A stretch of DNA of 64,000 nt, from NCBI RefSeq assembly GCF_002135335.1, contig NZ_NEGC01000001.1:186001-250000 (forward strand). The letters run 5' to 3'. The first letter of the stretch is position 1, and every line of letters starts with the position of its first letter. Below are positions 25,791 through 36,333 of this stretch, piece after piece. Made by a program: the position numbers and the translations under genes. The stretch comes from Acinetobacter sp. ANC 4470. Lineage in GTDB: Bacteria > Pseudomonadota > Gammaproteobacteria > Pseudomonadales > Moraxellaceae. Under the pieces are notes generated by a model. That model was not told the DNA's origin. It was given only the letters and a program-made list of their open reading frames with translations, and did no database searches.

Positions 25791-27463
25791 TGCTTATATT
25801 CCAACACGCCATTTTGTTGCGTGTATTTGTTATAGACCTCTATCAATTTACCAACTTGATCGGGATATACATCTGCTAAGTTATTTCTTTCACCACGGTC
25901 ATCTTTAATATTGTAAAGCTCCCATTTGCTCGTACCTAAATTAGCATTGGCTTGTAAGGCAATTTTCCAATCTCCTTGTTTGGCGTATTTACTACCATGT
26001 AGCTCATCGGCAAAACTAAAATCGATTGGACGTATGGTTTTGCTTTTATTTTCGAGAGTCGATTTCCATGAATATCCAATAGGATTATTAATTTGGCGTC
26101 CCTTGTATTGATCTTTGGGTACAGCAATATTTGCATATTCAAGCACAGTTGGAAGTACATCTAATACCGATGCAAAACCATGATATTTAGATTCTGAACC
26201 TTTTTGATTTGGAAATTTCACAATAGCAGGAGCTGTTGTAGCCCCCTCACCTGCCGTCCCTTTCCATAGATGAAAGGGTGTTGAACTCACTTCTGCCCAA
26301 CGTGGACCAATAAAAGTGTATGAGTTTTCTGTACCCAGACCAGTCAGTGAATTATCGACCTGAGCCTCTGAATTGGCGCTACCAGCAGAGCCTTCTGCAC
26401 CATTATCGGAAACAAAAAAGATTAAGGTGTTTTCATACTGACCACTGACTTTTAAATGCTGAATAATCCGACCAATGTTGTAATCGAGATTTTCCACCAT
26501 ACCTGCATAGATTTCCATTTTCCGGGCTTCAATAGCTTTCTGCTCAGTCGTCAATTCGTTCCATTTTCCTAATTTAGCAGGTGCATTCTGACTATCAATA
26601 GGAATAGCAGCAGAAAAATTATTAGGTATGATTCCAAGTTGTTTTTGTTTTGCTAAACGTGCTTCACGAATAGTATCGTAACCAACATCATAAACGCCTT
26701 TATATCTATCACTAAAGGCTTTGGGCGCCTGTATAGGCCAATGTGGCGCAGTATATGCTGCATAAGCAAAGAAAGGTTGTTTAGAGTCTTTTCCACTATC
26801 TAAATATTGCAATAATTTATCTGTGTAATAATTTGTAGAAAAATAATCATCAGGTAATTTTGTAATTGGAACTTCTTGACCATCTTCAGTATAAGTCGCA
26901 TTACGTTTATAGCCAGTTGGTGCTTGCTTGTAATGTAAATCAAAGCCTTGTAGCAATGTAAAGGAGTGATCAAATCCTCTTGCTTTGGCGTTGGTTTCAG
27001 GGGTTAAACCTAAATGCCATTTACCACTAATATATGTTCGGTAACCGTTATCATGCAGTACTTCAGCAAGGGATAGTGAATGGTTATTTAAATATCCTTC
27101 ATAACCAGGTTGCCCTTTGAGGTGTGCAGGTGTAAGTTCAGCCATTGCTCCAATTCCAGCTTGATGATGATCAGTCCCTGAAAGCAGTTGAGAACGTGTT
27201 GGTGAGCAAGTTGGTGCAGTGTGGTAGTCAGTTAAAATCCTCCCCTCATTGGTTAAAGCATCTAAATTTGGGGTATGAATTTCACCACCAAAAGCCCCTA
27301 AATCTGAATAACCTAAATCATCAGCCATAATAAAAAGGACATTTGGCTTTTGCTGTTCTGCAATATGACTATTATTTTCTTTATGGTCACTATCATTACA
27401 ACCAGTTAAATAAAAACTGAATAGTGCAATGGAAATAGAGCTAACCAAGTTTTTTCTTTTCAT
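25787..27463 (-). CDS. Arylsulfatase-type sulfatase lipoprotein
   Basis: This 558-residue sulfatase hydrolyses sulfate esters. The lipobox LTGC gives lipidated C22. Metal-binding D48/D49 lie in FIMADDLGYSD. The formylglycine motif CSPTR has C86 and R90 (C-x-P-x-R), followed by SQLLSG. Also visible are SGKWHLG, TAPHWPIQAP and FVSDNGAEG, all conserved in the AtsA group. The natural substrate cannot be read. It is the first gene of a two-gene operon with its FGE. Mucin- or polysaccharide-sulfate use is inference from neighbours. Confidence 0.88.
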   Translation of the reverse strand: MKRKNLVSSISIALFSFYLTGCNDSDHKENNSHIAEQQKPNVLFIMADDLGYSDLGAFGGEIHTPNLDALTNEGRILTDYHTAPTCSPTRSQLLSGTDHHQAGIGAMAELTPAHLKGQPGYEGYLNNHSLSLAEVLHDNGYRTYISGKWHLGLTPETNAKARGFDHSFTLLQGFDLHYKQAPTGYKRNATYTEDGQEVPITKLPDDYFSTNYYTDKLLQYLDSGKDSKQPFFAYAAYTAPHWPIQAPKAFSDRYKGVYDVGYDTIREARLAKQKQLGIIPNNFSAAIPIDSQNAPAKLGKWNELTTEQKAIEARKMEIYAGMVENLDYNIGRIIQHLKVSGQYENTLIFFVSDNGAEGSAGSANSEAQVDNSLTGLGTENSYTFIGPRWAEVSSTPFHLWKGTAGEGATTAPAIVKFPNQKGSESKYHGFASVLDVLPTVLEYANIAVPKDQYKGRQINNPIGYSWKSTLENKSKTIRPIDFSFADELHGSKYAKQGDWKIALQANANLGTSKWELYNIKDDRGERNNLADVYPDQVGKLIEVYNKYTQQNGVLEYKQ

Positions 27464-27860
27464 GTGAATAATCTAATTCAAAATTTTGTCTTAGATTAAA
27501 AGATCATTTTTTTATAAAAAAATAATTAATTCAGCATTCTTATGCATTATTTTTACTAAGTATTTATATTTATAGATAAATATAAATACCGAATAAAAAG
27601 AAAAGTACCTTTTTAAAACAGCTTTACTGCACGAATAATCGGGAGGTCGATTCTGCTGTAATCAAGTTTACACAGTAAGATTTCATACATATAAACATAC
27701 GGCTTATTCAAATCGTCATTTACCAATAACCTAAAGCTACTTAAGTGGCTGTTCCAAATAAGATTGGCTATACTTATGCCTGATATTAGGTTTATTCGAC
27801 CATCATATTGTAGGCTGGAAAACCAGTTTCTTTGTAAACCGCCAATTACTGTACATAGCA

Positions 27861-28112
27861 GTGTGTCTGCTACTCGAAAGAAGCAAATGCTATCTTATTT
27901 ATGAGTATATTGAAATTTACAACAATCTAATCAGAAGGCATTCTGCAAATGGCTGGTTAAGTCCAGAAGTCTTTGAGCAGGAATATTTTAAAAATTTAGA
28001 GGGGAATAATGGCTGTCCACAATATTATCTAGGATCAATAATAAAACCCACTAAGACTAAAATTCACTTGGTATCCAATCTCTTCTCTTTAAATCGTTTC
28101 AAAGCTTTTTGA
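27861..28112 (+). pseudogene. C-terminal remnant of an IS3-family transposase (OrfB)
   Basis: The frame contains YEYIEIYNNLIRRHSANGWL followed by SPEVFEQEYFKNLEG, the standard C-terminal end of IS3-family OrfB transposases, with a one-base frameshift just upstream (SKEANAIL lies in the next frame). The DDE catalytic core is missing, so it is inactive. Confidence 0.8.
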
Positions 28113-28387
28113 ACCCTAAATTTTATGTGGATTTTTATATGGGATAAAATCAAAGGTCTTTTTACATATTTAGCGGAAGCTATGATAGCGCCACCAAGAC
28201 TACAAGTACATGAATTATAATGTATAAAATTATTTAATTTAAATTTCCACTACTGTTTTACTGTATCAAAATTTTTTATGTTTCTAATTATTTATTTTAA
28301 GTAATTATACACTATTCTTTCATACAGTTCGATTCACCCTCTACTATTTACAGTTTTAGATTTACCTTCCTAGACTGACCAGCAGAC

Positions 28388-28498
28388 ATGATAGATTACC
28401 TACGTGAAATTTGTGAGCATGTACCCACCTATGAACTATCTGATGATGTTGAAGCAGCATATTTACGTGAATCATACCTTGAAAAACGTAAAGGATAA
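28388..28498 (+). CDS. Small hypothetical frame in IS debris
   Basis: This 36-codon frame reads MIDYLREICEHVPTYELSDD and ends YLEKRKG. The composition looks protein-like, yet there is no good ribosome-binding site and I do not recognise it. It is probably a fragment of a larger lost gene. Confidence 0.2.
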   Translation: MIDYLREICEHVPTYELSDDVEAAYLRESYLEKRKG

Positions 28499-28789
28499 TG
28501 GCTGAATGGGCTAATTATTGTAATGAATAGCAGAAACAGAATAAATTTGATTTCATTCCAGTTTAGCTTGTTATTTGGCATACCACTGTTTTATGAGGGT
28601 CAAACCAAATGGTTATATTCCCTCGATTAATCAAACTTGCGCAGTATACTGCTCATGTAAGAAGCCCCGTTGGTCGTACGATAGATTTTAGGTGTAGGCT
28701 TATCCATTTGTAAATGATATTACCGAATAAGCCTTGAATGATAGGTTTGTGCAACAAAGCACTATCAAGCCTGAACTAAATACAATTGA

Positions 28790-30463
28790 CTAAAAGTGTT
28801 TACTAACGTTAAACCAAACCTCTGCATCATTTTGTTTATCAATAATTTTTAGTTTATCACCTATTGGGAAGCCAATACTTAATGACGCTTGTGTTTGGCT
28901 CGAGTTTAACCAACTCAACCCTAAACCAGCACTATGCAGACGTTCCTTATTGTCACCTGTTAAACCTTGCCATTCTCTCGCTTGATGTTGCACGGTTGCT
29001 GTATCCACATACACTTTGCCAATAAACTGATTATGGGCAGAAGCATAAAGATTTTGTCTGAGTTCAGCGGATGCATAGTAACCACTCGAACCACTTAACG
29101 TACTATTTTCATACCCTGCCAGACTCGATGCGCCACCCACACTAAACTGTTGCGCACTATCTAAGTTATCTGGACTAAATTGTGCTTGTAGCGATGCGTA
29201 TAATTGGGTTTTAGAACCGTTTAGATTTTGTAAGCGTGAGACATTGAACGATGCACTGACAAAATCACCTTGGGTTTTTGCAGTCATTTTGTCATCGAGT
29301 GCGGCCGTGGCATTTTTATAAACAACTTTACCAATATCGGCGGCAACCCCGATCTGGGTTAAACCACCGCCTGCAAAATCATCAAACTGTGATGCATCTA
29401 AGCGAATACGGCCCACATGAATATCACGATGACGATAAATATTGGCAACCGTAATATCATCTTCTAGGCGTTTATGGTCATATTGTACGCCCAAGATCAC
29501 TTCACTACGATTATTTAATAAAATAGGCTGATTGATCCAAACACTGGCCTGTTGTGCGATACCCACCGCATCTAAGATACGATATTCTTTACCTAATTCG
29601 TAGCTTAAGTCCGAGTAGCTTGCCCCTAAACGGGTACCCGCACCATTGATGGTCGCTTCATATCCTAAACGACCAAAATTAAGATTGCCCGAAGTTAAAC
29701 CATCTAAACTTAGGCGATCGCCCAAGCCTAGTGCATTGTTGAGCACAATACCCGCAGTGAAACGCGCTTCTTTGGTATATTCATTACCATAGTTATCCGC
29801 CCCCACATAACCTGTGAGTTTCGCTGTTGGCTGAATATCGATGGTCAGATCACTGGTACCCGCATAACGGCCTGCACTGATCACATTACGCGTTTGTACG
29901 CCATCTAAACGATTGAGCAATTTTAATTGTTGTTGCAACGTTGCCGAATCAATCACCTGTCCAGATTGTAAGGGTGCAACTATAGCTTGCACCAACTCTG
30001 GCGATAGATCAGCTTGATTGTTCACATGAATACGATCATATTTTGCCTCAATGATCGCAATCGTCAGCACACCCTCATTGAGATTTTGTGCAGGTAAATA
30101 GGCACGGCTATAAGGATAACCTTTGTACTGATAATAGGCTGTGATCCGTTTGGTCAATTGTTGCAAATCGGCCAAAGTTTGCATATTGCCTTCGGCATCA
30201 TGCACCAATGCCTGCAAGTCAGCAGTTGCAATACTTTGGTTGCCCGCAATACGGATTTTTTCAATGCGAACTTGTTGCTTGTTATCCGCTTGTATCGTTT
30301 GCATTTGCTCAGGCTGCTCAATAGAGATTTCAGCCTGTGGTTGGTACGGTTGGATGCTTTGTTGCTGCAACAGTTGCCCAGCATTGGGCAGTGTTGCAGC
30401 AAAAACAGGGATGCTAATAATAGCCAACATACTGATCAGTAGTGTTTGTTTTGGATATAACAT
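28790..30463 (-). CDS. Two-partner secretion outer-membrane transporter (TpsB, ShlB/FhaC family)
   Basis: This 557-residue Omp85-superfamily protein exports its TpsA partner across the outer membrane. A signal peptide (MLAIISIPVFA) is followed by two POTRA-like domains (about residues 65-220, with IRIAGNQSIATADLQALV and GVLTIAIIEAKYDRI) and a 16-strand barrel; FTAGIVLNNALGLGDRLSL and the C-terminal VWFNVSKHF belong to it. It follows tpsA with a 2-bp gap, so they form an operon in the order tpsA-tpsB. Confidence 0.92.
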   Translation of the reverse strand: MLYPKQTLLISMLAIISIPVFAATLPNAGQLLQQQSIQPYQPQAEISIEQPEQMQTIQADNKQQVRIEKIRIAGNQSIATADLQALVHDAEGNMQTLADLQQLTKRITAYYQYKGYPYSRAYLPAQNLNEGVLTIAIIEAKYDRIHVNNQADLSPELVQAIVAPLQSGQVIDSATLQQQLKLLNRLDGVQTRNVISAGRYAGTSDLTIDIQPTAKLTGYVGADNYGNEYTKEARFTAGIVLNNALGLGDRLSLDGLTSGNLNFGRLGYEATINGAGTRLGASYSDLSYELGKEYRILDAVGIAQQASVWINQPILLNNRSEVILGVQYDHKRLEDDITVANIYRHRDIHVGRIRLDASQFDDFAGGGLTQIGVAADIGKVVYKNATAALDDKMTAKTQGDFVSASFNVSRLQNLNGSKTQLYASLQAQFSPDNLDSAQQFSVGGASSLAGYENSTLSGSSGYYASAELRQNLYASAHNQFIGKVYVDTATVQHQAREWQGLTGDNKERLHSAGLGLSWLNSSQTQASLSIGFPIGDKLKIIDKQNDAEVWFNVSKHF

Positions 30464-30465
30464 GA

Positions 30466-33400
30466 TTAGAAGTTCCCTGCGAATGTGTGAATACCGTCCA
30501 TATTGATGCCATCTCCTATGATTTCGATATTGATGTCATCTGAACGTTTTGGCTTGTCTTTTTTAGGTGAAAAATGAATCGCACGTTGGTAGTTATCATC
30601 CAACAAAGCTTGCCAAATTGAACCGTTCGGTTGGTTGGGTTGTTCAGGAATACTCGGTACTGTTGGTGGTTCAGGCGTAACAGGGGGTATTATCAGCGGT
30701 GTTTGGATTTTGAGCATTCCTGCCGTGAACATCAATTCATAGTTTTGATCTTCACCACTGACAGTATTGCTATACGTCCCTTCTGCTGTAGCACTGGCAC
30801 CTGTTGCCGTCACGCCTGTTAAGACAGAAGTTGTTTCGCCATTCACCAAACCTTCAACAGTAAAACCATCGACATGCTGTTGTTGACCATTAAAGGTCGT
30901 GGTTAAGCTGTTACCGATGACCTGTGCTTTGGCTTTGGCAACATTGGCTTTAGCGCTACTGTTGGTGTTGACCTGATAGTTACCTGCATCGGTTCCACTC
31001 AAGCTACCTAAAACCGTAACATCTTTGCCTTGTCCTGCATTCTTATCGGTAAATTGTCCTTGAGCAGTTAAATCAACCACATCACCCGTAATCACACCAC
31101 TCAAGCTACCATTGACCGTGGCATTTAAACTACCGTCATAGACTTTGTCTTGCGCGGTAATGCTACCTGTAATGTCTTTCTTGCTGATGTTGGCAGTCAC
31201 TGATCCATTCGTGGTCAATTCATAGTTGCCTGCATCTGTACCAATTAAGCTACTTGATGCATTCACCACTTTGCCTTGACCTGCATTCTTATCCAAGAAC
31301 TGACCTGTGCCACCGACTGTAACGTTATCGCCTACAATCACATCATTTGGATTTAAGGTGCCTTGTACGACTGCGCTAGTCGTGCCGTCATAGACTTTGT
31401 CTTGGGCGGTTAAAGTCCCTTGCAGTTGTTTCTTGCTAATATTGGCTTGGGTGCTGCTATTGGTGTTGACTTGATAGTTGCCTGCATCGGTTCCACTCAA
31501 GCTACCTGAGACATTTACTTCCTTGCCGACACCTGTATTTTTATCGCTAAAGCTACCTGTGCCATTTAACACCAACTGATCACCTAAAATAATCTCGTCT
31601 GAGTTTAGGCTGCCGTTGAGCGTGGCATTGGTATTACCGTCATAGACTTTATCTTGCGCAGTAATGCTACCTGTAATGTCTTTCTTGCTAATCGTTGCTT
31701 TCGTAGTCGTGTTGCTGCTCACGCTATAGTTACCTGCATCAGCACCGCTTAAATTGCCCGATACCGTAACATCTTTGCCTTGTCCTGCATTCTTATCGGT
31801 AAATTGTCCTTGAGCAGTTAAATCAACCACATCACCCGTAATCACACCACTCAAGCTACCATTGACCGTAGCATTTAAACTGCCGTCATAGACTTTGTCT
31901 TGCGCGGTAATACTACCTGTAATTTGTTTCTTGGCAATATCAAGTGAACCATTTTCATAGACGATATTATAGTTACCAGTTGATTCCCCACCAGTCACAG
32001 TATTGACATAGCTGCCTGCATTTTCACCACTTGCACCCGAAGCTGTTGCACTACTAAAGATCGTTGCTTGATTCTTCGCATCATTACCCTTTAAGCCTGA
32101 AATGGTAAATCCAGCGACATTTTGAACCTGACCATTATAAACGGTTGTTGCACTATTGCCTTTCACCGTTGCAGTGGCTTTGTTAATGGTATAAGTCCCT
32201 TTAACAAAAGTAATATCGTAGTTTTTATCGCCTTTAGTCTTATCATTATATGCTGCCAAATGGTCTTGCGTCCCTGCATTGGTACGATTGGCAACAGCAT
32301 TGACTGCCAAGACAGATTGATCTTCACCCTCAACCAAACCATCCACACGGAAACTATCAACTCTCTGGTTAAACCCGTTATAGTCTCGAACCTCATCGGT
32401 TGCATAGACCGTGGCTTTTTTCTTATTAATGGTAAATTGACCATCAACATAGGCAATATCATAATTTTTGGTGGTGATATTTTCACCTGCAACCGTATTG
32501 ACATAATTGCCTGCGTCTTTACCCGATGCCCCCGATGCCGTGATATTCCCTAATAAGGATTCACTTTCACCATTAACCAATCCACCGACGGTATAGCCCG
32601 AATTATTCATCGATTGCTGTTGACCGTTATAGATTTTGTCATTTTCACTCGAACCTGTGACCGTGACTTTGGCTTTATTAATGGTTAAGGTGCCTTCATT
32701 GCCTATAAAGTCATAACCATTTTGGTTATCACTATAGTAAGTGGCTTTGTATTTACCTGCATCAGTACCATTGGTTTGACCATTGGCAGTGTATTTACTG
32801 CTGTCTAAGCCCCACACTTCAGCAAAATTTTGTTCTTTACCTGTATACGTTGTGGTTTTATCAGTCACGGATAAATCGGCAGTGGTCAGGAAACTACGCA
32901 ATAAAGGCGCACTTAAGCCATCATAAATACGCCATGCCGTATCTTTACCACCGAGTTTGCTATCGGCATCGAGGAACGTAAATTTAGAGGCATCTTTCAT
33001 GTCTGCATTGTTTAACGCAAAGCTTGCATCACTGCCTGCACTATTATTTTGTCCCGTAGTGTCTTTATTCCAATGTCCCTTGCTAACGGTTGCATTACTA
33101 TTGTTGCCGACTAAACCGCCAACTGAACTATTACCTGTAACGCGACCTGTGGCATAGGCGTTTTGAATGCTGGCTTGAGCGGTATTGCTGCCGACCAAAC
33201 CTGCCACATTGGTTTCACCTGTGACCGCACCTGTGGCATACGTATCTTTAATGGTTGCGTTTTGGTTCATTCCCACCAAACCACCGACATCGTTTTTACC
33301 TGTCACTTGGCTGGTTGAATAAGCGCTCTCGACTTTTGAACCGTCTTGCTGTTGCCCAATCAGACCACCTGTGGCATTGCCTGTACCTGTTACCGTTCCT

Positions 33401-36333
33401 GTACTATACACGCTATACAACTGCGAATTTTGCGCACTGGTTCCAACCAAAGCACCAACCTGATTTTTACCTGTAATGTTGCTGTTGACCAACCCAAGGT
33501 TTTTAATACTGGCATTTTGAATATAGCCAAACAACCCGACGTTATCGACTTGGTCACGGTAAATATACAAATTTGAAACGGTATGACCTAAGCCATCCAA
33601 CTTTCCTGTAAAGGCATTGTTATTGTCACCCAATGGGTTGAAGCCCATGCCATTAGCATCGCCCCATGTTTTGGAATTAGTGGCATCAATGTTATTGCCG
33701 AGTAAATAATTCCCTGCAAGGTTTTTATTTACACTTTGTAACTGGTTAATATCTTGAATAACGCTGTAATAACCACCCGCTTGATCTTGTTTATTAACGA
33801 CTTGGTTCGCCCCAATTTGATCTTTCAAATACGGCGTGGTTTGACCATCGGCATTACCCCAAATTTTATCGAAGTCAAAACCGATAAATTTATCCGCACT
33901 AAACATTTCATCGCTGGTCAAGCCATTACTATCGGCGCTACCTGCACTGGTGCTTTGCCCAGTTTTATTTTTGTCCCAATAGCTGTTGGTGACTGTGCCT
34001 TGCACATTATTGCCCAGTAAACCACCGACCGCAGTCGTACCTGTGACTTTGCCTAAAGCATAAGTATTTTCAATACTTGCAGCAAGGTTTTCACCAACTA
34101 AACCACCTACACGATCACTACCTGTGACCGCACCTGTGGCATAAGCATTTTTAATTTGCGCATCATAGTGGTTATTACCGACCAAACCACCGACATTTTT
34201 CGTCCCTGTGACTGTACCTGTGGCATAGGCATTTTTGACCGTAGCACCGTGGTTATTGTCTCCGACCAAACCACCAACAACTTCGCTACCGTCAACATTG
34301 CCTGAAGCATAGACATTTTCGAGGCTTCCACCATCGTTACCACCGACTAAACCACCCACATAAGTCGAGTTTTGCTCACCGTGCACATTGCCTGTGGCAT
34401 AGGCATTTTTGATGATACCACCATCAAAGTTCCCCCCCACCAGACCACCAACCGTGCCATAACCTGTGACTGTACCCGTATTAAATACATTTTCGATCAG
34501 GCTGTGATTCGTGCTTTGTCCAACCAAGCCGCCAACAAAACTGTCCCCAACAACTGAACCGCCAATTAAGCCAATATTACGAACAATCGCCCCATCAATA
34601 TGTCCAAACAACCCAACATCATAACTATTTGGACGGTTGATGGTGATATTGCTGACGGTATGCCCTAAGCCATCAAAACGCCCAGTAAAGTAATCAAATT
34701 CATTGCCAAGTGGGTTAAAGCCTTTTTCATCGCCCGTACCCCAATCTTTGGTTTCCGTTGCATCGAGATCCGTCCCAAGGACGAAATTGCCTGACAGCTC
34801 ATTATTGACATCTTGTAAGGCATCTAAATTGGTAATGACGTTATAATCTATACGCTTGCTGGCATCGCTGCCTTTTTGGGTACTAAAATTTTGCCCCGCC
34901 TGTAGATTAATCTTTGCGCCATTTTTAAGGTGATAATTGGCATCTTGACTGTCATTTTGTCCATACAGCAACGCAACTTTACCATCTTGGTGCTGTGCAG
35001 TGATATTGGCATTAATATTAATATCGTTATGCGCTTTTAGGGTGAGCGTGGTGTCTTTGTTCCACGTCACCGCAGCATTGACATGAATATCACCTTTTTC
35101 TGCGCCTGCGGCTTGAGTTTCTAAAATCACCGAGGTGCTATTTAAATTCGTTCCTAATGTGGTTGCGCCAATGCCACTGCCTGTTTGCGCTGCCGAACCT
35201 GCACTAATGGTAAAATCGGTCGGGTCAATTAACCATGTCCCTGTTTTACCCCCATCCGATAAGGTCGAAACTTGGGTCGTTTCAGCTACTTTTACTTGTG
35301 CTGCACTGGTTTCAATAAAACCACCATTTTGACCATTTTTACCTTCGGCTTTGAGCACACCACTCACATTGGTGGTGCCATGTTGCATATCTGCCAGTAA
35401 AATGATTTCGCCTTTGCCATCTTGGCTTAAACGATTGGCTTCAATAATACCGCTATGATTAACCACCGCTTTGCTTAAACTATCTTTGGCTTTGGCTGTT
35501 AAATATACTGCACCATTATTGGCTAAAATTGCGCCACTGTTATCAATTAAACCCTGTAACGTGCCAATTTCCACTTGGTATTCAGTCAATTGACCATCTT
35601 GTAAACGCAAGGTCACTTGATCGGCTGCGGTTAAATGTACCATGCCATTCTGCGCCTGAATTTCGCCTGTATTGATGACAGTCGGTGCAATAAAGGCCAC
35701 CACACCACCATTGGCAATCACCGAACCATGGTTTTCAACTTTACCAGCAGCGCCCTGATTTTTCAGAGTAAAATTACCACTCATAATATCACCATCGGTG
35801 ACATTTAAAGTCGACGCCACGATCCCCCCGACGTTGACTTGTGCGGTTTTAGAGAAAATCACCCCATTCGGGTTGAGTAAAAACACCTGACCATTGGCGT
35901 TGAGTTTACCCATAATCTGGCTGGCATTACTATCTTGCACACGGTTGACTGCAATCGAAGATGAATTCGGTTGATAAAAATTAACCGTGGCATTTTGCCC
36001 AATATTAAAACTATCCCACTGAATGCCAACATTTTGGCTATTTTGCTGCACATTTAAGGTATTATTATTTTGCGTAACTTGTGCTGAACCAGCCGTCACT
36101 GTGCCATTGGTCGGCAGTTGCACATCATGCACTCCCGCCCAAATCGAAATCGGCAGTAACGCCAAACTCAATAAAGATAAACGGGCAAAATGCAACACAC
36201 TTTGAGCGACTTGTTTGATTTGCCCCGTTACCGTTGCACTTTGAGCACTTTTACCATGGCTTTTAGCCAACTCTGAAGTTACTTGCCAGCAACCAAGGTT
36301 TTTATTCCACACCGTTTTATATACTTTATTCAT
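30466..36333 (-). CDS. Two-partner secretion exoprotein (TpsA; filamentous haemagglutinin-type adhesin)
   Basis: This 1955-residue secreted protein has an extended signal peptide (MNKVYKTVWNKNLGCWQVTS, ending near ISIWAG at about residue 67). The TPS haemagglutination-activity domain follows (about 70-330, with the NPNGV motif). Then come two blocks of GLUG repeats (about 590-780 and 980-1090; VGGLVG recurring), MBG-type modules (about 1160-1480) and four YDG modules (about 1475-1800, each with QDKVYDG). The end is Pro-rich plus RSDDINIEIIGDGINMDGI. Such proteins form long surface beta-helices for adhesion or biofilm. No toxin domain of a contact-dependent inhibition system and no immunity gene are visible. 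It is divergent from the M66 protease gene. Confidence 0.93.
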   Translation of the reverse strand: MNKVYKTVWNKNLGCWQVTSELAKSHGKSAQSATVTGQIKQVAQSVLHFARLSLLSLALLPISIWAGVHDVQLPTNGTVTAGSAQVTQNNNTLNVQQNSQNVGIQWDSFNIGQNATVNFYQPNSSSIAVNRVQDSNASQIMGKLNANGQVFLLNPNGVIFSKTAQVNVGGIVASTLNVTDGDIMSGNFTLKNQGAAGKVENHGSVIANGGVVAFIAPTVINTGEIQAQNGMVHLTAADQVTLRLQDGQLTEYQVEIGTLQGLIDNSGAILANNGAVYLTAKAKDSLSKAVVNHSGIIEANRLSQDGKGEIILLADMQHGTTNVSGVLKAEGKNGQNGGFIETSAAQVKVAETTQVSTLSDGGKTGTWLIDPTDFTISAGSAAQTGSGIGATTLGTNLNSTSVILETQAAGAEKGDIHVNAAVTWNKDTTLTLKAHNDININANITAQHQDGKVALLYGQNDSQDANYHLKNGAKINLQAGQNFSTQKGSDASKRIDYNVITNLDALQDVNNELSGNFVLGTDLDATETKDWGTGDEKGFNPLGNEFDYFTGRFDGLGHTVSNITINRPNSYDVGLFGHIDGAIVRNIGLIGGSVVGDSFVGGLVGQSTNHSLIENVFNTGTVTGYGTVGGLVGGNFDGGIIKNAYATGNVHGEQNSTYVGGLVGGNDGGSLENVYASGNVDGSEVVGGLVGDNNHGATVKNAYATGTVTGTKNVGGLVGNNHYDAQIKNAYATGAVTGSDRVGGLVGENLAASIENTYALGKVTGTTAVGGLLGNNVQGTVTNSYWDKNKTGQSTSAGSADSNGLTSDEMFSADKFIGFDFDKIWGNADGQTTPYLKDQIGANQVVNKQDQAGGYYSVIQDINQLQSVNKNLAGNYLLGNNIDATNSKTWGDANGMGFNPLGDNNNAFTGKLDGLGHTVSNLYIYRDQVDNVGLFGYIQNASIKNLGLVNSNITGKNQVGALVGTSAQNSQLYSVYSTGTVTGTGNATGGLIGQQQDGSKVESAYSTSQVTGKNDVGGLVGMNQNATIKDTYATGAVTGETNVAGLVGSNTAQASIQNAYATGRVTGNSSVGGLVGNNSNATVSKGHWNKDTTGQNNSAGSDASFALNNADMKDASKFTFLDADSKLGGKDTAWRIYDGLSAPLLRSFLTTADLSVTDKTTTYTGKEQNFAEVWGLDSSKYTANGQTNGTDAGKYKATYYSDNQNGYDFIGNEGTLTINKAKVTVTGSSENDKIYNGQQQSMNNSGYTVGGLVNGESESLLGNITASGASGKDAGNYVNTVAGENITTKNYDIAYVDGQFTINKKKATVYATDEVRDYNGFNQRVDSFRVDGLVEGEDQSVLAVNAVANRTNAGTQDHLAAYNDKTKGDKNYDITFVKGTYTINKATATVKGNSATTVYNGQVQNVAGFTISGLKGNDAKNQATIFSSATASGASGENAGSYVNTVTGGESTGNYNIVYENGSLDIAKKQITGSITAQDKVYDGSLNATVNGSLSGVITGDVVDLTAQGQFTDKNAGQGKDVTVSGNLSGADAGNYSVSSNTTTKATISKKDITGSITAQDKVYDGNTNATLNGSLNSDEIILGDQLVLNGTGSFSDKNTGVGKEVNVSGSLSGTDAGNYQVNTNSSTQANISKKQLQGTLTAQDKVYDGTTSAVVQGTLNPNDVIVGDNVTVGGTGQFLDKNAGQGKVVNASSSLIGTDAGNYELTTNGSVTANISKKDITGSITAQDKVYDGSLNATVNGSLSGVITGDVVDLTAQGQFTDKNAGQGKDVTVLGSLSGTDAGNYQVNTNSSAKANVAKAKAQVIGNSLTTTFNGQQQHVDGFTVEGLVNGETTSVLTGVTATGASATAEGTYSNTVSGEDQNYELMFTAGMLKIQTPLIIPPVTPEPPTVPSIPEQPNQPNGSIWQALLDDNYQRAIHFSPKKDKPKRSDDINIEIIGDGINMDGIHTFAGNF
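31014..31164 (-). repeat. YDG-module DNA repeat, copy 1
   Basis: About 150 bp nearly identical to 31763-31912, 750 bp away in the same gene. It encodes the segment around KVYDGSLNATVNGSLSGV and TDKNAGQGKDVTV. Confidence 0.85.
31763..31912 (-). repeat. YDG-module DNA repeat, copy 2
   Basis: Near-identical partner of 31014-31164. The DNA identity, not just protein similarity, points to recent duplication or gene conversion and allows length change by recombination. Confidence 0.85.

Larger units (their letters stand above)
27464..28789. other. Gene-poor 1.3-kb region with insertion-sequence debris
   Basis: No intact gene. It holds a degraded IS3-family transposase end (27867-28030) and a small 36-codon frame (28388-28498). 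The rest is AT-rich and unreadable. The sulfatase operon promoter should lie near 27470-27600. Confidence 0.6.

Noticed and set aside
28180-28225. Resemblance between segments at 24305, 28188 and 60078 (TATGATAGCGCCAC-type words)
   Set aside because: Only about 10-14 bases agree, with no target duplication or common neighbours; not enough to call a repeat family.
30631-36205. Many open frames opposite and within tpsA
   Set aside because: They arise from the repetitive, biased composition of the adhesin gene; none has a ribosome-binding site or a protein-like composition.
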